Shown here: positions 27,291 through 37,157 of the stretch, piece by piece | Layout of the letters: the number at the start of each line of letters is the position of its first letter | Position numbering within the stretch: the first letter of the stretch is position 1 | Assembly: GCF_902764455.1 (NCBI RefSeq) | Contig: NZ_CACWVY010000006.1 | Span: 1-63,877 of the forward strand | Source: an uncultured Methanobrevibacter sp. | Lineage (GTDB): Archaea; Methanobacteriota; Methanobacteria; Methanobacteriales; Methanobacteriaceae | Reading direction: 5' to 3' | DNA: 63,877 bases | Position numbers and translations under genes: made by a program | The notes under the pieces: generated by a model | The model's input: the letters and a program-made list of their open reading frames with translations, nothing else | The model's database searches: none | What the model was told of the DNA's origin: nothing

Positions 27291-28310
27291 TTATAATAAT
27301 TCTTTTCTTAAATCAATTGTGTCTTTTAAATCAGGCCCTGTAGAAATAATAGTTACAGGAACACCTGTTTCAGTTTGAATATCTTCAATGAAAGCTTTGG
27401 TTTCAGCTGACAACTCATCATAGTTTTGTACACGAGCACAATCAAACAATCTGTCAACACAAGTTAAAGCAATTTGTGTTGCACCATTGATTCTGCATGA
27501 TTCTTTTGCCAGTTCCATGTCAAAGTAACCGATTCTTCTACGTCTTCCGGTTACAACACCATATTCTTCAAGCCCTTTGCTTTCAGCTTCTTCCTGAGTC
27601 ATTTCAGTTGGGAAAGGACCTTCACCAACACGTGAAATATAAGCTTTAAATACGTTAATAACTTCATCAACCTTAGTTGGTCCAACACCAACATCTGCAG
27701 CAAATGTTGATGCAGTAGTATCTTTACTGGTTACATACGGATATGAACCGTAATAAAGAGAAAGAGCAAAACCTTGAGAACCTTCAATGAATACGTCATC
27801 ACCGTTATCAATAGATTCATTTACTTCAAGTGACACATCAGTAATGTATTCTTCAAGTTCAGGCACATCCTTTGCCAAACCAATTGTTCTTAATACACGG
27901 TCTGAATTTGCAGGACCGCATCCTGAACCAGTACTGCCTATTTTTTTAGACAAGTGTTCAGATTTTTTATCTCTAGACATGTGATCTTCGGTAATTATAG
28001 CACATCTAGGATCAACACACATTCTTTCTTTAACATTATATTTTTTTAAGTTTTCAAATTCTGAAAATAGTACATCAGGATTTACTAAAACTCCCGCACC
28101 AATCATGAGTTTAGCATCAGTATGTACAAAACCTGATGGGGTTAATCTTAAACCGTATTTTTCTCCATTGAATTCAACAGAGTGGCCCGCATTTGGTCCT
28201 ACACCTGCACGAGCAATTATTTGTGGTTTATCTGCATCACAAAGGTAAGTAATACATTTTCCTTTACCTTCATCTCCCCATGCTCCACCAACTAAAATAC
28301 TACAAGTCAT
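27291..28310 (-). CDS. purA: Adenylosuccinate synthetase
   Basis: 339 residues, the short archaeal form (bacterial PurA is about 430). It makes adenylosuccinate from IMP, Asp and GTP. Motifs: [16 protein letters not shown] (P-loop), [47 protein letters not shown] and [16 protein letters not shown] precedes the ATG. It is monocistronic; T-rich sequence at 27262-27275 on the minus strand probably ends it. It is divergent from the histidine kinase operon. Confidence 0.95.
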   Translation of the reverse strand: MTCSILVGGAWGDEGKGKCITYLCDADKPQIIARAGVGPNAGHSVEFNGEKYGLRLTPSGFVHTDAKLMIGAGVLVNPDVLFSEFENLKKYNVKERMCVDPRCAIITEDHMSRDKKSEHLSKKIGSTGSGCGPANSDRVLRTIGLAKDVPELEEYITDVSLEVNESIDNGDDVFIEGSQGFALSLYYGSYPYVTSKDTTASTFAADVGVGPTKVDEVINVFKAYISRVGEGPFPTEMTQEEAESKGLEEYGVVTGRRRRIGYFDMELAKESCRINGATQIALTCVDRLFDCARVQNYDELSAETKAFIEDIQTETGVPVTIISTGPDLKDTIDLRKELL

Positions 28311-28485
28311 TTAATAACATCCTTAATATTAATTTTGAAAATATGTAAAATTTCAACCATTAATATTATATTTTTACTGATTAAAAAGCTTTTGGAAAAA
28401 TAATCTTCAAAAATTTTCATAATAATATAAATATTATATTAAATATAAATCTTATATACTATTTAAAAAATTTAAGGTAATTCGC

Positions 28486-30393
28486 ATGCATGTTGAAAGA
28501 CAGTACAAGGAACTAGAAAAAATCGAAGAGGTTCGGGTTTATAATCTTAACCGAGACGATACATATCAAAAGGCTCCTCAAGTGAAAAAACCCAAAAATG
28601 TTCGTTTAAGTAATGTTATGAAACACGTGCCCTCCGATATAAATGTATTCCAACCAATTGACAACGGTGAAGATTTTCTAATTGAAAGAATTGGTTGGAA
28701 TTTACTGGAAAGAAATAACACCACTTTAGAAGAAGTTGAAGGCCGAAAATTAAGCCAAATCTCTCCATTTTACTATGACCTTTTAAAAGACACATTTAAA
28801 GAGGTTTTAGAAACTGGAAAAATGAAATCTATGAGAATATTTTATTATATTAGTGACAGAATTAGAACCCTCGCAAATATAAATATTATTTCTGATGAAG
28901 GCGAAATTTATGTAATTTCTGATTTAAGAAATACATTTAATGAAGTTAAAACCGAAGAAGAACAAAAAGAAGAAGAAGAGGAACATAAAGCTAATCTAAT
29001 TGAATATTTTTCACAAACCGGAAGTTATTACAAAACAAGGAATGAATATGCATGGACTCCCGGCATTTATAATATTCTAAATCGTCCAAAGGAAGCTGGA
29101 GATGCATACCATAATATCATTTTTGATTTAGTAATACCTGAAGACCGTCCGTTAGTAGAAGAACTGATTCAAACAATGAGCCCCGAAACAGACACCTACG
29201 AAAACATAATTCGTATCCAAATTCCCGGAGGATCTATTAAATATCTAGATACATATCTTTATTCTAAATTTGATGAAAATGGCGAGGAAATTAGTAATTA
29301 CGGTTTGTTTAAAGATGTAAGTATTGATTCGCACAAACACATGACAAGACCAGTAGACTTTATGTTAAACGGATTTAATCACAATTCAAAGCTGTCACTT
29401 CTTGTTGAACCATTAAGTAAAAGATATGAATTCAGTGAAGGATTTTATAAAATTATCGAAGTTGAAAAAGAGAAATATGTCCACGGACTCGACATAATTG
29501 AAAATATTGTTGAAGAGAATATTAAGGAGGATTTTTATAAATTAGTTAAAGGTGAAATTGAAGAATTGAACTGTGTGCTAACTTATAAAGTGCATGGAGA
29601 CGATAGTGATTTAAAAATATGCGAATTATTTATTGAAAGGTTTGATTATGGAAATAAAAATCACAGTATTGGATTTTTAACAGACATTACATATGCACGC
29701 AAAAAACAAAAAGAACTGATAGAATCAAATGCAACAAAAAACATTTTGATTAAAGAAGTTCACCACAGAGTAAAAAACAACCTGCAGGTATTGAGTAGTT
29801 TCTTAAATCTTGAGAGAAGAGCATATAAAAATAACTCTGAAAACATTTTAGACAATATGCAAGCACGTTTAACATCACTTGCTCTACTTCACGAAAAAAC
29901 ATACAACACCGATGATTTTATCAACATTAATCTTGAAGATTATATGAAAGACCAAGATTCTACATTACATTCATTATTCGGAACAAAAGACATCAATTTT
30001 GTATCTGAAGTTAACCCGGATATTCATTTATCCATGGATGTAATTACACCATTACTATTAATTGTTGATGAACTTACAATGAACGCAATAAAACACGCAT
30101 TCCCTGATCCAGATATGCCTGATAAGACAATATTTAAAAAAATCGACTATATTGATGATGACAAACATGTATGTGAATTTATACTTAGAGATAATGGAGT
30201 TGGACTTGAAAGCCCTGAATCCTTAATTAATCATAACTTAGGATGGGAAATAATAAACAATTTAACAAGACAAATCAATGGAAAACTAGAAATTTTAGAC
30301 TGCGAAGTTGGAACAGGATTTAAAATCATTTTCCCTGTAAACTTCGACCACACGCTTGAATATCACCTTAATGACACGGAGGTGAGCAAATGA
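28486..30393 (+). CDS. Sensor histidine kinase 1 (HisKA_2 type)
   Basis: 635 residues, no membrane segment, so cytosolic sensing. The N-terminal part (about residues 1-410) contains PAS-like regions including SQTGSYYKTRNEYAWTPGIY. Then the dimerisation/phosphoacceptor box KEVHHRVKNNLQVLSSFLNL with phospho-acceptor His426, and a HATPase domain (DELTMNAIKHAFP as N box, LRDNGVGLESP as G1, EVGTGFKIIFP). This is the HisKA_2 family common in Methanobacteriales. AGGTAAT precedes the ATG. It overlaps the next kinase by four bases (ATGA) and starts an operon with two receivers and a glycosyltransferase. Confidence 0.9.
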   Translation: MHVERQYKELEKIEEVRVYNLNRDDTYQKAPQVKKPKNVRLSNVMKHVPSDINVFQPIDNGEDFLIERIGWNLLERNNTTLEEVEGRKLSQISPFYYDLLKDTFKEVLETGKMKSMRIFYYISDRIRTLANINIISDEGEIYVISDLRNTFNEVKTEEEQKEEEEEHKANLIEYFSQTGSYYKTRNEYAWTPGIYNILNRPKEAGDAYHNIIFDLVIPEDRPLVEELIQTMSPETDTYENIIRIQIPGGSIKYLDTYLYSKFDENGEEISNYGLFKDVSIDSHKHMTRPVDFMLNGFNHNSKLSLLVEPLSKRYEFSEGFYKIIEVEKEKYVHGLDIIENIVEENIKEDFYKLVKGEIEELNCVLTYKVHGDDSDLKICELFIERFDYGNKNHSIGFLTDITYARKKQKELIESNATKNILIKEVHHRVKNNLQVLSSFLNLERRAYKNNSENILDNMQARLTSLALLHEKTYNTDDFININLEDYMKDQDSTLHSLFGTKDINFVSEVNPDIHLSMDVITPLLLIVDELTMNAIKHAFPDPDMPDKTIFKKIDYIDDDKHVCEFILRDNGVGLESPESLINHNLGWEIINNLTRQINGKLEILDCEVGTGFKIIFPVNFDHTLEYHLNDTEVSK

Positions 30394-32258
30394 GAATAGA
30401 AAAAACATACAGACAATTAGAAAGTATAGAAGAGGTCCATATCTATGATATTACTGAAAGCGATTTATTTAGATCTGTTCCACAAGAATTTGAGATACCT
30501 CCTATGCCTTTCGAAAAAACATTAAATGCAATTTCAAATGATTTAGATATGTTTCTTGCATATGATGAGGGTAAAGACTTCATTATCGGTAGATTAGGAT
30601 TAGGTGCTTTAACAAGAGGAGATATTACACAAAAAGACGTTATAGGACGTTTACTTAGTAAAACATCCCCAGGTTATTTTAAAGTTTTGTCAGAACCTTT
30701 AAGAGAAGTTTATCAAACCCATGAAACTAAAAAAATGATGTTTTATTATCATTTTAATGAAAAACTAGCAAGATTTTCAAATGTTAAAATCATTTATGAC
30801 ATGGGCAAACTTATTTTAATTTCAGATCACAGAGACAATCAGGAAACTCAATTATATACACCTGATGATACTAATGATGAAAAAGCTAATCTGATTGAGT
30901 ATTTCTCACAAACCGGAAGTTACTATAAAATTAAAGACCGATACACCTGGACTCAAGGTATTTATAATATCATAAATCGTACAAGAGAAGAAAATGACGA
31001 ATATTATAATATTGTCTTTGATTTGATTATCCCTGAAGATAAACCAGTACTCGAAAAAATGCTTAGGGAGTTAGATGCTGGAAAAACAACATACGAATCG
31101 ATTATCCGAATTAGAACGCACGATGATATTTTAAAATATGTTGAAGTAAATCTTTATTCCACATTCGATAAAGAGGGACAACTATTAAACAGATATGGTC
31201 TAATGAAAGATGTCAGTACAGATACTGACAGAAAAATGAAAAGACCTGTTGATTTTTTACTTAAAGGATTTAAAAGCAGCAAAAAATTAGCATTATTAAT
31301 TGATCCATTGAATGTGAAACATTATGAATTCTCTGAAGGTTTCTACCATCTGATTGAAATACCTCCTGAAGAGTATAGGCACAAACGTGAGATTGTTGAT
31401 TATATTGTTGAAGAAAACGTGAAGTCTCAACTGATAGAACTTATGGAAGGAAAAATTGATGAACTCCAAGTTTCATTCACATACAATGTGCATGGTGATG
31501 AAAACAACCAAAAAATGTGTGAATTATATCTTGAAAGGTTTGAATTTGGAGAAAGCACTCACAGTATTGGATTTTTAACTGATGTTACTGAAGAAAAAGA
31601 AAAACAAAATGAACTCGTTGAAGCTAACGAACATCAAAAAGTATTAATTAAAGAAGTCCACCATAGAGTGAAAAACAACCTGCAAGTTCTGAACAGTTTC
31701 TTAAACTTAGAAAAAAGAGCCTATAAAGATAAACCACATGTAATTATTGACCATATGCAATCAAGACTATCTTCATTAGCTATTCTTCATGAAAAAACAT
31801 ATAACACTACAGATTTCAAAAATATTAATCTGAAAGATTATATTGTTGATCAGGATAGTCAAATGAGTAGTTTAATTGGTTTAAGAGATGGAATTGAATT
31901 TAAGTCAGATGTTGATGATGACATTAACTTAACAATTGAGGTCATAACTCCTCTTTTACTGGTTATCGATGAACTAACTATGAATGCGATAAAACACGCA
32001 TTCCCGGATAAAAGTGTTTCAAATAAAGTTATCTATAAGAAAATTAGTAAAATCAATAATGAAACTGGTGAACTAATTCTTAAAGATAATGGAATTGGTA
32101 TTGAAGATCCGTCTAAAATTTCTAAAAACCTTGGTTGTGAAATTATCAAAAATCTCACAAAACAACTTGATGGACACATTGAATTGTACCAGCATGAAAA
32201 CGGAACCGGATATAGGCTAACTTTCCCACTCGATATGGAACATACAATCGAAGGATAA
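30390..32258 (+). CDS. Sensor histidine kinase 2 (paralogue of kinase 1)
   Basis: 622 residues with the same domain order as the preceding kinase: N-terminal LESIEEVHIYDI like LEKIEEVRVYNL in kinase 1, a central SQTGSYYKIKDRYTWTQGIY PAS-like part, phosphoacceptor box KEVHHRVKNNLQVLNSF with His424, and ATP-binding DELTMNAIKHAFP and LKDNGIGIEDP. It arose by tandem duplication. The sensor halves differ more than the kinase cores, which suggests separate inputs or heterodimers. GGAGGTGA gives a strong ribosome binding site; the start is inside the previous stop (ATGA). Confidence 0.9.
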   Translation: MRIEKTYRQLESIEEVHIYDITESDLFRSVPQEFEIPPMPFEKTLNAISNDLDMFLAYDEGKDFIIGRLGLGALTRGDITQKDVIGRLLSKTSPGYFKVLSEPLREVYQTHETKKMMFYYHFNEKLARFSNVKIIYDMGKLILISDHRDNQETQLYTPDDTNDEKANLIEYFSQTGSYYKIKDRYTWTQGIYNIINRTREENDEYYNIVFDLIIPEDKPVLEKMLRELDAGKTTYESIIRIRTHDDILKYVEVNLYSTFDKEGQLLNRYGLMKDVSTDTDRKMKRPVDFLLKGFKSSKKLALLIDPLNVKHYEFSEGFYHLIEIPPEEYRHKREIVDYIVEENVKSQLIELMEGKIDELQVSFTYNVHGDENNQKMCELYLERFEFGESTHSIGFLTDVTEEKEKQNELVEANEHQKVLIKEVHHRVKNNLQVLNSFLNLEKRAYKDKPHVIIDHMQSRLSSLAILHEKTYNTTDFKNINLKDYIVDQDSQMSSLIGLRDGIEFKSDVDDDINLTIEVITPLLLVIDELTMNAIKHAFPDKSVSNKVIYKKISKINNETGELILKDNGIGIEDPSKISKNLGCEIIKNLTKQLDGHIELYQHENGTGYRLTFPLDMEHTIEG

Positions 32259-32337
32259 AATTTAAATAAATAAAATGAAGTATTAAGATTTAAATAAAAT
32301 GAACAATAAAATTTTAACATTATAATGGGGTAATAAA

Positions 32338-32748
32338 ATGAATGAAAGAATATTAATTGTAGAAGATGAAGCAATTACTGCACTTGATTTGAAATATAGT
32401 TTAGAAGAATTAGGTTATGAAATTGTCGATACAGTTGATACCGGACAAGATGCTATTGATACTGCTGCAGAAACCGTACCTGATGTGGTATTAATGGATA
32501 TTAAATTAAAAGGAGACATGGAAGGTATAGAAGCAGCAGAAGTTATTTCAGAATTAAGAATACCAATCATATACCTAACAGCAAACACCGATACAGACAC
32601 ATTTGAAAAATCAAATGTTAAAGGATCCTACGGATTTGTTTCAAAACCATACGATATTCAAAAATTAGACAAAACTCTTAAAATTACCATTAATAGAGCA
32701 AAACTAGAAGAAAAGAAAATAAATCAAGCTAGTGGTTTTACAGAATAA
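32338..32748 (+). CDS. Single-domain response regulator (CheY-like)
   Basis: 136 residues: one receiver domain with a short tail. Acidic pair Glu9-Asp10 (ILIVEDEAI), phospho-acceptor Asp54 (VVLMDIKLKG), Thr81 (IIYLTANT) and Lys103 (GFVSKPYD) are all present, so it should be phosphorylated. There is no output domain, so it signals by protein contact, perhaps to the receiver-glycosyltransferase ten bases downstream. GGGG precedes the ATG. The 79-base gap behind kinase 2 contains GATTTAAATA and could hold an extra promoter. Confidence 0.93.
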   Translation: MNERILIVEDEAITALDLKYSLEELGYEIVDTVDTGQDAIDTAAETVPDVVLMDIKLKGDMEGIEAAEVISELRIPIIYLTANTDTDTFEKSNVKGSYGFVSKPYDIQKLDKTLKITINRAKLEEKKINQASGFTE

Positions 32749-32757
32749 TGGTGTGAT

Positions 32758-34527
32758 ATGACTGAATTTGAATTAATTGAAGGAAAACCAAAAATATTCG
32801 CAATTAGTCAGGATAAAGACTTATTATCACAAATCCAAAAATATGTTGATAACTACGATTATGATTTTGTAGGCTCAGCATCTGAAAAAGCAGATATATT
32901 TAGAGAAGTGGAAGAGTTATCTGTTAATCTGATATTTTTAGATTCTGAAATTGAAAACATTGACTTAATTGAACTGACAGATGATTTAGAAATTTTCAAT
33001 ATTCCTATCATAATCATAATTGGAGATTTGTTTAATGAAACCATTGATACATTATTAATGAGTAATCCTTTTGGTTATCTGATTAAACCGATTGATGAAG
33101 AGGAACTTCAAAGAGCAATGGCGGTAGCTCTCAGAAAACATGAACAAAACGTTCAAAACATACTAGAAGCACAATCAAAACTTCAGGAAAAAAGTAATGA
33201 ACTTTTAATCGAAAAATCTGATTCAAGTTTTCTTTTAATTCTTTGTCTATCCCTAATCATTATCGCTGTTTTATCAAGAAATGCTACTTGGCTTCAATGG
33301 GTTCTCTTAATACCAACATTAGCTATGCTTATAAACTCAATCGTGAGTTTGAAAAAACAGAAAAAACCAGAGCCTCTTGACGAAAAAGATTTTCCATTTG
33401 TAAGTATTTTTATTCCAGCTCACAATGAAGAAAACACTATTGAAGATACAGTGAGAAGCGTATGTCAGGTTGATTATCATAAGGAACCTGAAGAAGAAGA
33501 TGAAAAAAGGGAACCTCAATATGAATTAATTGTTGTAAATGACGGTTCAACTGATAGAACTGGAGAAATTTTATCAAAGCTAAAAGAGGAATATCCTCAA
33601 GTAAAAATTGTTACAAGACACCCTCCACGATCAGGAAAAGGAAAAGGATTTGTTTTAAATGATGCATTAACATTATCAAGAGGAGAAATAATTGGAGTAT
33701 TTGATGCAGATACACAAATCAAAACGGATTATTTAAAAACAGTCATACCTTATCTTAATGGAGACATTGATGGTGTACAAACAAGAGTTAAAATGTTTAA
33801 TAAAAATGAGAATTTTTTAGCTCGTATGCAACATGTGGAATTTACCACATTCGGAAATACTTTAATTGCTAAAGATAATTTAGACCATACCGGATTTTTA
33901 GGTGGAAATGGTCAATTTGTTAAAAAACAAGCCATTATCGAATCTGGAAGATGGGACGGATTTGCTGTAACTGAAGATTTAAATTTAGCTATAAAAATTA
34001 TTCTAAATGGTGGAAAAATTAGTTATTGTGGAGATTGCGCAGTATATCAAGAAGCCGTAACAGACTGGAAAGCATTCTTTAGACAAAGAACTAGATGGGC
34101 TATTGGAAACTTTGAAACACTATTTGTTTATCTTCCTTTAATCGTAAGATCAAAAATATCCCTTCTAAAAAAATTTAATGTTCTCGAACATATTTCATTT
34201 TATAGTTTTAATTTATTGATCTTCTTTGGATTCATTATTACTATTATTAATGCTATTTCATGGTTCTTTTTCCATAATGTAACCTTAATTAAAATGGAAG
34301 CTCCCCTAATTGTAGGTATATTATCTGCAGTTGCATTTTTCCCAGGACTTATATTTTCTCTTATGAGGGATAAATTGGGAGTAATCGAAATGATTAAAGA
34401 TATGGTAAAATATTATATTTATTGTTTCCACCTAATTCCATTGTTTTTCTTAACTATGCATACCATGATGAGTAGAAAAGAAAGAAAATGGTCAAAAACT
34501 GTTCATAAAGGAGGAAAAGAAACATGA
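32758..34527 (+). CDS. Receiver domain fused to membrane GT2 glycosyltransferase
   Basis: 589 residues. Residues about 10-130 form a receiver-like domain: Asp62 (IFLDSEIE) and the lysine in GYLIKPID are kept, but the usual acidic pair is replaced (FAISQDKD), so phosphorylation is doubtful. Two membrane helices follow (about 156-200). The GT2 catalytic domain has VSIFIPAHNEENTIEDT, NDGSTDRTGE, FDADTQIKTD, AVTEDLNLA and the processive-synthase motif RQRTRW. Three C-terminal helices end the chain. This is the architecture of PgaC/cellulose-synthase-like enzymes with an added regulatory domain. GGTGTGAT precedes the ATG. Confidence 0.88.
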   Translation: MTEFELIEGKPKIFAISQDKDLLSQIQKYVDNYDYDFVGSASEKADIFREVEELSVNLIFLDSEIENIDLIELTDDLEIFNIPIIIIIGDLFNETIDTLLMSNPFGYLIKPIDEEELQRAMAVALRKHEQNVQNILEAQSKLQEKSNELLIEKSDSSFLLILCLSLIIIAVLSRNATWLQWVLLIPTLAMLINSIVSLKKQKKPEPLDEKDFPFVSIFIPAHNEENTIEDTVRSVCQVDYHKEPEEEDEKREPQYELIVVNDGSTDRTGEILSKLKEEYPQVKIVTRHPPRSGKGKGFVLNDALTLSRGEIIGVFDADTQIKTDYLKTVIPYLNGDIDGVQTRVKMFNKNENFLARMQHVEFTTFGNTLIAKDNLDHTGFLGGNGQFVKKQAIIESGRWDGFAVTEDLNLAIKIILNGGKISYCGDCAVYQEAVTDWKAFFRQRTRWAIGNFETLFVYLPLIVRSKISLLKKFNVLEHISFYSFNLLIFFGFIITIINAISWFFFHNVTLIKMEAPLIVGILSAVAFFPGLIFSLMRDKLGVIEMIKDMVKYYIYCFHLIPLFFLTMHTMMSRKERKWSKTVHKGGKET

Positions 34528-35147
34528 GAAAACAAGATGTTCTACGTTCAATAATAATTATTATTTTAATCATATTTATTGCAGTTAATATCAATGGAAT
34601 TAATAGTTTTTTAAGTTTCAAAACTGATAAAACCGTGGAATTTGGTCACAGTATAACTGTTGTACCGCAAGCCTGGAATACAACAGATGAAGTAAATTTA
34701 ACAAACCAATCCAAAACTCATGATGCTATAACTAATAAGTATGTCTTCATAGACCATTGGGACGACTGGCCAGAAGACCATATAACGTCCATATCGGAGG
34801 CCAAATTTAAATCAATGGAAAATGGAAGTTATAAAGTTCTTAAAAATGAAAACAGTACTTTATCTGGAGTACCAGTTTCAAAACAATACTTTACAAATCC
34901 TTCAAGAAATAATGATCATGTTTGGAGTCCTATTGGAGTAAACTACGTATTTTCAAAAGAGGACACTAACTATGCAATACAAGTTCATTACTTCACAACT
35001 CAGGACTATAACAATACCACATTCATCAAAGAAATAGATAAGTGTATTGAAGATGACATGAGTAATATTCATAACCATGAATACAACGGATATGTATCTG
35101 GCGTTCGTGACATATTCAATTTCATAACCGGCCATATCCCACATTGA
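34524..35147 (+). CDS. Membrane-anchored extracellular hypothetical protein
   Basis: 207 residues. One N-terminal hydrophobic segment (SIIIIILIIFIAVNI) acts as a signal anchor; the rest is polar, rich in Asn, Thr and aromatics, and carries several NxS/T sequons (NTT, NLT, NQS, NST), as expected outside the cell. No family is recognised. It overlaps the glycosyltransferase by four bases with GGAGG upstream, so it is probably an accessory part of the polysaccharide machinery. Confidence 0.72.
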   Translation: MRKQDVLRSIIIIILIIFIAVNINGINSFLSFKTDKTVEFGHSITVVPQAWNTTDEVNLTNQSKTHDAITNKYVFIDHWDDWPEDHITSISEAKFKSMENGSYKVLKNENSTLSGVPVSKQYFTNPSRNNDHVWSPIGVNYVFSKEDTNYAIQVHYFTTQDYNNTTFIKEIDKCIEDDMSNIHNHEYNGYVSGVRDIFNFITGHIPH

Positions 35148-35180
35148 AGTTAATGTTAAATTAAAATAAGCGTTAATAAT

Positions 35181-35233
35181 TTTAATAGATATTGAAAAGA
35201 AATTAAATAAAATATCTATTAAACTAATTTTTT
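35181..35233 (+). terminator. Hairpin terminator of the kinase-glycosyltransferase operon
   Basis: TTTAATAGATATT (35181-35193) and AATATCTATTAAA (35211-35223) are perfect 13-base arms with a 17-base loop, followed by TTTTTT at 35228-35233. Confidence 0.75.
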
Positions 35234-35261
35234 AAAAGTATTTAATAAAAATAGAATAAAA

Positions 35262-35855
35262 TTATTTTTTGGTATACATCAAAGGATGATTTTCATATAT
35301 TGGGTTTTTAATAATGTTTCTTTTCAAATGATATTTTAAAAATGAAAGCATCCATTGATTAGACAATTCCCTTAAGGAATCATCATCCAACCTTTCAAAT
35401 TTGGTGAAGAAATCCATTTGATTTCCTCCAACCACAATTGCAATCTCTTTTGTTTCAATAAGCATGAAAAAATCATTGCGGATATTGTGAATATCAAAGT
35501 CTTCAACAACAGAAATTGTTTTTTCTTTTTTATAATTATAGAAAAATGTATTAAGGTATTCGAAATCAATGAATTTGACTTCAACAACATCATACAATAC
35601 TTCTTCACTTAATAACTGATTTTTAAAATTATATTTTGCTAAAAAATCAATATCCCATATATTGTTATAAAAAACAGTGAAAAATGATTCAGATGCAAAA
35701 CGAACTATTAAAGGAAAATCTTCACTTTCTTTAGGAACACCAAGCTCAACATCTTTAAACTCAAGATATATGGAGTCCTGAGATATTTCTACAGAAGTTA
35801 ATATACCAGAGTTAGTCATTACCTCTCTAATTAATTTTAGTGAACGAACATTCAT
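35262..35855 (-). CDS. Hypothetical protein
   Basis: 197 residues, not recognised. Mixed alpha/beta, no signal peptide or membrane helix, many aromatic residues (FFTVFYNNIWDIDFLAKYNF). Segments such as LYDVVEVKFIDFEYLNTFFYN and EIAIVVGGNQMDFF look like a small structural domain. It is the last gene of the dapL-DUF6882-DUF6891 unit, and its start overlaps the previous stop (ATGA), so it probably works with the two preceding proteins. Confidence 0.65.
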   Translation of the reverse strand: MNVRSLKLIREVMTNSGILTSVEISQDSIYLEFKDVELGVPKESEDFPLIVRFASESFFTVFYNNIWDIDFLAKYNFKNQLLSEEVLYDVVEVKFIDFEYLNTFFYNYKKEKTISVVEDFDIHNIRNDFFMLIETKEIAIVVGGNQMDFFTKFERLDDDSLRELSNQWMLSFLKYHLKRNIIKNPIYENHPLMYTKK

Positions 35856-36448
35856 TTTAGCACCCCTTTTTTAACAAAGCAATTATAAGCTCCTTCTATT
35901 TCATATTCTTTATCACTGTCAAATGATTTATCCCATTTAAGTGGATTAATCTCAATCTGGTTGTTAATAGTTTCATCCCAAAGAATAGAAAATCCTTCGG
36001 ATTTTAAGTTTTCTGCAACAATTTCACCAATTTTTAATGCTTTCTTTTCATTATTTTCAAAATCACCAAATGTAATTTTTAATTTTTCATCCCAAATAGC
36101 TTCCTCTACATCCTCAAAAGTGTAAAAACAAAAACCAATTGGATTGAATTTATTATTCATAAGATGAACCTGAAGTTCAAAGGCATCAGCTACACCTTCT
36201 TCAATATCATAACCGCAGTTATGAACAGCAACAATATCCTCTTTCACTAATGAATCAAAAGCATTCTCAAGTTTTGTGAAATTGACATTATCAAAATCGT
36301 TTAAAGAAATATTGAATTGAGAAAAATCAATATCTTCCTCAATAAATTGATCTTCCAATATTTCCATGATTTCATCGACATTGAAAAATCCGGATCTAGT
36401 TAAAACTTCAATCATATATTCAACTTCTTCAACCAAATCCTGATTCAT
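35852..36448 (-). CDS. DUF6891-like hypothetical protein
   Basis: About 198 residues. The segment VAVHNCGYDIEEGVADAFE, then GFCFYTFEDVEEAI and LKITFGDFE resembles DUF6891 proteins known mostly from bacteria; assigned from memory. There is no catalytic signature. I use the ATG at 36446-36448 with AGGGAT upstream; an earlier pair of ATGs would overlap the previous gene. It is coupled to the next gene by a four-base overlap. Confidence 0.62.
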   Translation of the reverse strand: MNQDLVEEVEYMIEVLTRSGFFNVDEIMEILEDQFIEEDIDFSQFNISLNDFDNVNFTKLENAFDSLVKEDIVAVHNCGYDIEEGVADAFELQVHLMNNKFNPIGFCFYTFEDVEEAIWDEKLKITFGDFENNEKKALKIGEIVAENLKSEGFSILWDETINNQIEINPLKWDKSFDSDKEYEIEGAYNCFVKKGVLK

Positions 36449-36455
36449 AATATCC

Positions 36456-37157
36456 CTATTCTTCTTCATCATACATTAATATACGAGTTACGTTGCCTCT
36501 TTCAGTGAATCCGACAATTATTCTACTATCTCTAATTTTAGCAACTGCAAAATCATCATGTGGCTTAAAACCATATCCTTTAAGCTTAGTATAGGATTCA
36601 AATGCAATTTTTGGATAAATTTTAAAATTCTTTTGGAAAGTATAAAATGTATTTCTAAACTTCTCTAAAGAATTATTTTCTTTAATCAAATCTGATTCCA
36701 ATGCAACGTAAATATCCAATCCCTCTTCGGAAACCGCATAATATGCATCCATATTTAAAATAGCTACTGTTGACATTGATAATGTGTGGCAATCATTAAC
36801 ATCTGCATTGATAACAGGGGTTTTAAATTCAGGAATATCAAATTCATCACCAATAGCTTTCATTTGGATAGCTGATTTGATTAAATCCTTACCGAAGATA
36901 TCTTCATTATCCCATGCCCATGACCATTGTTTCAACTCTTCATCATGAAATCCAATGATTTGGACAGGCATTGTAATATTTTCAAAAGTGATTGTCCCAT
37001 TTTCAATGTCTAAATCACCAACAGAATCACCAATTAATTCTGACAGATTTTCTTGTTTGTCCAGTGCTAATGCACCATATTTAGATAAAACTACTTTAAA
37101 AGAGTCACCATCTTCAATTTGCACAGGTTTTTCAAATTTTGCTTTCAAATTAAACAC
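36456..37157 (-). CDS. DUF6882-like hypothetical protein
   Basis: About 233 residues. FHDEELKQWSWAWDNEDIF and LSMSTVAILNMDAYY resemble the DUF6882 family, found mostly in bacteria and of unknown function. The frame begins right after the dapL stop with a GTG; a TTG at 37148 has AGGTG at six bases and may be the true start. It forms a unit with the DUF6891-like gene, an association that suggests a common role. Confidence 0.62.
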   Translation of the reverse strand: MFNLKAKFEKPVQIEDGDSFKVVLSKYGALALDKQENLSELIGDSVGDLDIENGTITFENITMPVQIIGFHDEELKQWSWAWDNEDIFGKDLIKSAIQMKAIGDEFDIPEFKTPVINADVNDCHTLSMSTVAILNMDAYYAVSEEGLDIYVALESDLIKENNSLEKFRNTFYTFQKNFKIYPKIAFESYTKLKGYGFKPHDDFAVAKIRDSRIIVGFTERGNVTRILMYDEEE

